DNA from: Halobacillus naozhouensis
Lineage (GTDB): Bacteria > Bacillota > Bacilli > Bacillales > Halobacillaceae
DNA: 64,000 bases
Assembly (NCBI RefSeq): GCF_029714185.1
Contig: NZ_CP121671.1
Coordinates: 2,108,001-2,172,000 of the forward strand
Direction of reading: 5' to 3'
The notes beneath the pieces were generated by a model that worked only from the letters and a program-made list of their open reading frames with translations, searched no databases and had not been told where the DNA came from. The position numbers and the translations under genes were made by a program. Below are positions 60,102-64,000 of this stretch, piece by piece; position 1 is the stretch's first letter, and each line of letters opens with the position of its first letter.

Positions 60102-60710
60102 ATGTTCAATCCTGGTTTAAAAGGTGTAACTGCTGTGGAAACGTGTTTGAGTCAAATTGATGGTAAAAAGGGAGATTTATATTATCGTGATCATTCTGTT
60201 CATGATTTAGCAGGGAGGTATAGCTTTGAAGAAGTTAGTTACTTCTTAATAAAAGGGGAGATGCCAGATGCAAACGAGTTGCGGTCGCTGAAAAAGTTCC
60301 TGTTAAAGGAACGCAGCATCAGTAGTGAAATAAAGCAATGGATTGAACACTTAGTAAAAAAACAATCGATTACAGCAACCATTCGTTCAGCCGTATCTTT
60401 CTTAGATGAATCAGAAGATCAATGGCCGATTCAAACTTATGAAGCTTTTCGACTGCTGGCTAAACTACCAACAATCGTTGCCTATAGTTATCGAAAGAAG
60501 TGGTTAAATGATTTAAAACCTGGCCGTAAACTATATGCGAACGTCGAATATTATGCTGCATCGCTAATGAAAGCAGTCAGAATTCCAGCAGAATTATTCA
60601 CACCGATTTTTTGTTGCAGCCGAATCGTTGGATGGACAGCGCACATTATAGAACAGTCAAAAAATAATACGATATTCAGACCTGAAGCTAAATACTTGAA
60701 TAACAGCTAA
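60102..60710 (+). pseudogene. citA: citrate synthase with a large in-frame internal deletion
   Basis: 202 codons in one frame. Residues 1-134 match the N-terminal part of CitA-type citrate synthase (start GLKGVTAVET, DLYYRDHSVHDLA). Residues about 137-200 match its C-terminal end (KPGRKLYANVEYYAASLMKA, then ELFTPIF and GWTAHIIEQ). The normal enzyme has about 366 residues; some 160 between are missing, including both catalytic histidines (GPLHGGA and GFGHRVYK regions). The joint is near 60501-60515. It cannot be an active synthase. The reading frame survives, so a shortened product may still be made. Confidence 0.85.
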
Positions 60711-60719
60711 TTTATTTCA

Positions 60720-60762
60720 TTCTGTCTCACTATCATAAGTTTACTTAGATAATGAGACAGAA
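60720..60762. terminator. hairpin after citA remnant
   Basis: 10-bp arms TTCTGTCTCA / TGAGACAGAA, 23-base loop partly paired. Confidence 0.6.
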
Positions 60763-60805
60763 ACTGTTTTAAATTATCGACTACCTATAATATATATTAT
60801 GTCTA

Positions 60806-61315
60806 CTAGTAAAAAATACTAAATAAGGGATATAACCATTTACTTTCCTTTTCTAAAAGTCTATTTTCAGTAAACCGGTTATATTTTCTTTTTAAATAAA
60901 GTCCTTTATCGTCGTATATCCATTGGTTAACAAGAATATCGAAAAGAGATTCCATGAAATTTAATGATCCCCCTACTATATTTACGAACTCTTTATGTTC
61001 ATAAATACAGCCATCCCCAACGATATAACCCCTAACGAAATGTGAAAGGTATTGCTCCGGGACATGAGGAAACTTTAAGTCTAATGACTTCTTTGGTTTT
61101 ATATTGGGTAATTCCATAACCATATAGCGGCGTTTCCAACTCCCATGAGGTCTCTTCAATATATTTTCCTTTTTTAGGATCATTCTAATGTATCTAGCGG
61201 AAACATTGGCTTTTTTTGCAATATCCTCCGTTCTTTCACCCGCATTATAAAGCCTTATAATCTCTTCATTAGACAATGTTCTTTTTGTTCTAGGCCTTTT
61301 AGACCGTTCGCTCAT
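60806..61315 (-). CDS. HTH plus LAGLIDADG-type homing endonuclease-like protein
   Basis: 169 residues. The N-terminal 65 residues are basic with a resolvase-like HTH (SNEEIIRLYNAGERTEDIAK and VSARYIRMILKKENI). Residues about 92-150 resemble one LAGLIDADG unit: FVRGYIVGDGCIY carries the catalytic D of the motif and VNIVGGSLNFMESLFDIL the following GS-F helix. It stops soon after, so it may be a complete single-motif enzyme or a truncated one. Not inside an intron or intein here; free-standing beside the damaged citA. AGGAGGGAG precedes ATG 61315. Confidence 0.7.
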   Translation of the reverse strand: MSERSKRPRTKRTLSNEEIIRLYNAGERTEDIAKKANVSARYIRMILKKENILKRPHGSWKRRYMVMELPNIKPKKSLDLKFPHVPEQYLSHFVRGYIVGDGCIYEHKEFVNIVGGSLNFMESLFDILVNQWIYDDKGLYLKRKYNRFTENRLLEKESKWLYPLFSIFY

Positions 61316-61473
61316 GAACTTCAGCTCCCTCCTTTGATTAATTATATTATACCGAATATATGTTCCCTTTGGAATATTAATATAAAACTTCTGAAAACTA
61401 CCTTTAATACGATCACTACTTGAGGTATAACCATTAGCATATCGAGTATATATGGTAAACAGAGGTGATATTT

Positions 61474-63083
61474 ATGGAAGAAGTCCAGAAAGATCGAGCC
61501 ACGTCTAAAACACCTGAAGGTATGATTTATGTAGTTGATCCATCACCATTGAATTGGTTGTATGTCCTATTCAATACAATGGAAGAAGCAGTCAGAGCAG
61601 ATCGTTCCGGCGCCATAATCCCTTCTCTTGCTACTTATCAGTGGGTTAGTGAAACCATTCTGGAACTAGAACTTAAACAAGGTGTTACGTTTCAGAATGG
61701 TGAAAAATTTTCGGCAGACATCGTGAATAAGAGCATCCACGAACTGCTGCGCTGGTTAGTCCCCCACCCTCCTGGATCCTTCCTTAATTTTTTCAAGCCT
61801 GCTTCTGTAGACATCATTGATTCTCACACTGTACAAATTAATTTTCCAAAACGGGATGGTCTAGCTGTTGCAAAGTTAAGAGCCACTCATTTCGCAAATT
61901 TCCTATTTTGGAATAAGATTGGATTCGGATATCAAAAGCTTGGTACAGGGGAAGGACACTGGTGAGTACTTGATGCTGCCGGCCCGTGGGGTACCGGCCC
62001 ATTTGTTTTATCAGAAGGTCATTCCTCCATCGAAAATACGATTGCGTTTATTAATAAAGAGCCATTTGCCGCAACATGGCTCACTGAAAAAGAGTTGCGA
62101 ACACCCTACGTCACTTTAGATGCTAACGTAAATTATCGTAATCCAAGCCGAGGACCACGATTAGACAGAGTCGTTTTTCGCAATCATCTTTCCAAAGCAG
62201 AGGCATTATACTTCTGTACAACAACTGAGGGATACGTAGATTTAGTAACTGAACTGACCCCTAAAGATATACAGCAAGTTGAACTTCTCCCTATGCTAAA
62301 TTAGTCACTTCAGAAGGAAATGAAGTGGTTACAGGAATCTTTAATCGATTTCAATCTGATGTCGATTTTGACGAATACAATCTACGGATTTCCCTAAACA
62401 AAGCCATACGTCGGGATGAAATTGTCCAACAGGTTTACAGAGGTCATGCGAATCTCACTCCTGCGTTGATACCACCATGGGCCTATGATTTCCCTGAGGG
62501 GTTAGAGCCGATTATGTATAACAGAGACCAATCCCAAAAGTTATTCAGAAGCTCAGGTTATCCAAGAACAAGACCCTTAAAAATAGTCGCTTTCCAAAAA
62601 CATGCAAGTCTATTGAAGGCTATAGCTGCACAAATAGAGGAGACTTTATCCATCAAGGTTGAAACAACGGTTATTCCAAAACAAGAGGAAACAAAATGGA
62701 AACGCGTGGTGGCTGAAAAGAAACTGATTCCTGGATGGGATATTTTAATAGCCAGTACTTCAACGCAATTCTATGAAGGAACCCCGGCTTTTTTTCATAG
62801 AGAATTTTTTGGTTTTGACGGAGCCCTCAGAACAGGACCAGAGCTGCCGGAGTTTGATCAGGTCTATAAAAAGATGGTAAATCAGATTCAGCGTAGGGAG
62901 CTGCTGGAGGCGGCAAAAGATGTGGATCGATTTGTATATAAAAACGCTTTATCCCTGTTTTTATGTGTGCCGCAAAAACTTTACGCAGTAAATAGACATG
63001 TTGATTTCAATCCTTATCGAACCACTTTTGAGCTGGCAGAAACAGAAGTCGAAGAAAGACATTGGTCTCGAAGATTGAGATAA
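61474..63083 (+). pseudogene. SBP_bac_5 solute-binding protein gene with nonsense and frameshift mutations
   Basis: Family 5 (peptide/nickel type) binding protein in pieces. ATG 61474 follows AGAGGTGA. The frame ends at TGA 61963-61965 after GTGEGHW, yet continues in the same frame as VLDAAGPWGTGPFVLSEG to 62304; then the protein goes on in the +2-shifted frame from about 62283 (SPYAKLVTSEGNEVV) to 63083. So one stop and one frameshift. No signal peptide is seen at the N-terminus; it may be a cytoplasmic regulator-like relative (SgrR type) or already truncated. Confidence 0.82.
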
Positions 63084-63091
63084 CAAATAAC

Positions 63092-63127
63092 AAGGAGGCT
63101 GCCACTCTAAAGTAACAGCCTCCTTTT
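63092..63127. terminator. terminator between the binding-protein remnant and the nitroreductase gene
   Basis: 10-bp stem AAGGAGGCTG / CAGCCTCCTT with T4. Confidence 0.88.
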
Positions 63128-63133
63128 GTAAAC

Positions 63134-63730
63134 TTACATTTTTCCTTTCAAACCATCTTCCGTTGAAATCCACTTCGTTACATCATTAAAATGTTTTCTA
63201 GCTCCAGCTGGTACTTCCTTCTCAGGAAATCCAATGTAAAGAAAGCCTAATACTTCTCCGTCTTCAGGTAATCCGAACAAGTCTTTCATCAGTGGATCAT
63301 AGGTTGGCTTGCCGGTTCTCCAAAATCCGCCCAAATTTAATGAATGGGCAGTTAGAAGCATATTCTGTATGGATGAATACACGGCCCCATACTCTTCTTT
63401 AGCAATTACTTTCGGATCATCCGTCGGCTCAGCGGCTACCACGATCACGGCAGGTGCGCGGAATGGCTTCTTCAATCTTTTGGCTAATTTCTTTTGATTG
63501 GTCTCCGATGAAGGATCATCCATATCTTTTTCGGCAATTTTTGCTAACACTTCGCCTAATGGCTTTCTGCCTTCACCGGTTAAGACAAAAAAGCGCCAGG
63601 GCTCTGTTCTATGATGACATGGTGCCCAAGTCCCAGCCTCAAGAATTTGTTCTAATAGTTCTTGAGGAACAGGTTTATCTGACACAAGACCCACACTTCT
63701 TCTCGTTTTGATTGCTTCTAATACGTCCAT
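63134..63730 (-). CDS. nitroreductase family protein (YdjA-like)
   Basis: 198-residue FMN-dependent oxidoreductase. FMN-binding parts: IKTRRSVG near residue 7-14, AGTWAPCHHRTEPWRFFVL near 32-50, and GAVYSSIQNMLLTAHSLNLGG near 114-134. Short form as in E. coli YdjA. Substrate unknown. AAGGGGGA precedes ATG 63730. Confidence 0.92.
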   Translation of the reverse strand: MDVLEAIKTRRSVGLVSDKPVPQELLEQILEAGTWAPCHHRTEPWRFFVLTGEGRKPLGEVLAKIAEKDMDDPSSETNQKKLAKRLKKPFRAPAVIVVAAEPTDDPKVIAKEEYGAVYSSIQNMLLTAHSLNLGGFWRTGKPTYDPLMKDLFGLPEDGEVLGFLYIGFPEKEVPAGARKHFNDVTKWISTEDGLKGKM

Positions 63731-63788
63731 TATGATATCCCCCTTAGAAGATAATTCTGTAAATTCCTACTGTATGATTAATTCAAAT

Positions 63789-63829
63789 AAAAAAGGATCC
63801 ACATATAGTTTACTATACATGAATCCTTT
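63789..63829 (-). terminator. weak hairpin after the CopZ-like gene
   Basis: AAAGGAT / ATCCTTT ends with an inner TATAGT/ACTATA pairing; lies just downstream of the minus-strand metal-binding gene. Confidence 0.5.
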
Positions 63830-63849
63830 CAACTACTAATATTCATTTT

Positions 63850-64000
63850 TTAAGAAACGACATCGTAACCTTGCTCCTCAATCGCTTCATTCATTTCAGA
63901 TTCACTGATCTCGCCTTCATACGTGATAGTCACTTTGCCTGTTTCAAGATTAACCTCAACACGATCGACCCCATTTAATTCTTGAAGTGCCCCTTTTACA
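63850..64000 (-). CDS. copZ: CopZ-like heavy-metal-associated domain, 3' part
   Basis: The last 49 codons of a frame that begins beyond the right edge. The product VKGALQELNGVDRVEVNLET, followed by GKVTITYEGEIS and IEEQGYDVVS, is the second half of an HMA (ferredoxin-like) domain as in the copper chaperone CopZ. The CxxC metal motif would lie just outside the window. It may be a stand-alone chaperone or the end of a longer protein; the short distance to the stop favours CopZ. Confidence 0.8.
   Translation of the reverse strand, partial: VKGALQELNGVDRVEVNLETGKVTITYEGEISESEMNEAIEEQGYDVVS

Noticed and set aside
1..64000. CRISPR arrays, prophage modules, IS elements, tRNA or rRNA genes
   Set aside because: No regularly spaced direct repeats, transposase frames with terminal repeats, structural phage genes, or tRNA/rRNA consensus blocks were seen.

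Overview
The window is chromosomal DNA of a low-to-moderate G+C, endospore-forming member of the Bacillaceae. Gene order from miaA to parC follows the Bacillus subtilis miaA-hfq-spoVK-ynbAB-glnRA-lexA-yneB-ynzC-tkt-sirA-yneF-ccdA-ccdC-yneK-citB-yneN-ynePQR-plsY-yneT-parEC segment, with local losses and insertions. Acidic surface-type protein composition, an osmolyte-type ABC transporter, a lone MrpB and a sulfolipid-type gene pair suggest a moderately halophilic or marine relative such as Halobacillus or Pontibacillus. The genus is an inference.

Layout. 1-2.4 kb: a permease/ATPase/lipoprotein ABC importer of the nitrate/sulfonate/thiamine-precursor (NMT1) type, cut at the left edge. 2.4-2.95 kb: an XRE repressor with a dense array of CTAACG operator half-sites. 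3-9.8 kb: RNA modification and chaperone genes (miaA, hfq), spoVK, hflX, a PLP lyase and the glnR-glnA operon with a GlnR box. 9.8-11.8 kb: the SOS region (lexA diverging from yneB), with four LexA boxes and a 31-residue membrane peptide where B. subtilis has the division inhibitor yneA. 11.8-12.02 kb: noncoding, possibly structured, ending in a terminator. 12-24.8 kb: tkt, sirA, yneF, ccdA/ccdC separated by an orphan mrpB, aconitase, a TlpA-like thioredoxin, a small FbpB-type protein, a tandem-AAA+ SpoVK relative, yneP and yneQ. 24.8-28.6 kb: yneR, yidD, folE2 and plsY on the minus strand, then a GH18 hydrolase gene broken by an internal deletion. 28.7-36.4 kb: a betaine/choline/ergothioneine-type ABC transporter with a permease-receptor fusion, yneT and the SOS-controlled parEC operon.

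36.5-46.9 kb is a leucine/isovalerate degradation module: a TetR-type regulator, acyl-CoA dehydrogenase, acyl-CoA ligase, biotin carboxylase, biotin carrier, HMG-CoA lyase, enoyl-CoA hydratase and carboxyltransferase. A convergent cre-controlled AMP-forming acyl-CoA synthetase probably activates acetate or acetoacetate. 47.2-49.5 kb is a two-gene operon resembling sqdB-sqdX, i.e. sulfoquinovosyl diacylglycerol synthesis in a non-photosynthetic firmicute.

49.9-64 kb is more accessory in character: a cytochrome P450, a DUF2512-type membrane protein, a protein that is about half glutamine, an endonuclease I-like enzyme, a double-psi-barrel protein, a relocated spore protein gene tlp, a CHY zinc-finger protein, a sigma factor with a C-terminal extension coupled to a second-type ClpP gene, an acetyltransferase, a nucleoside hydrolase, and a LysR/citrate-synthase divergent pair. 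The citrate synthase has lost about 160 internal residues. A HTH/LAGLIDADG gene, a solute-binding-protein pseudogene, a nitroreductase and the end of a CopZ-like gene follow. Gene decay (citA, the binding protein, and the GH18 gene further left) is the clearest sign of recent change.
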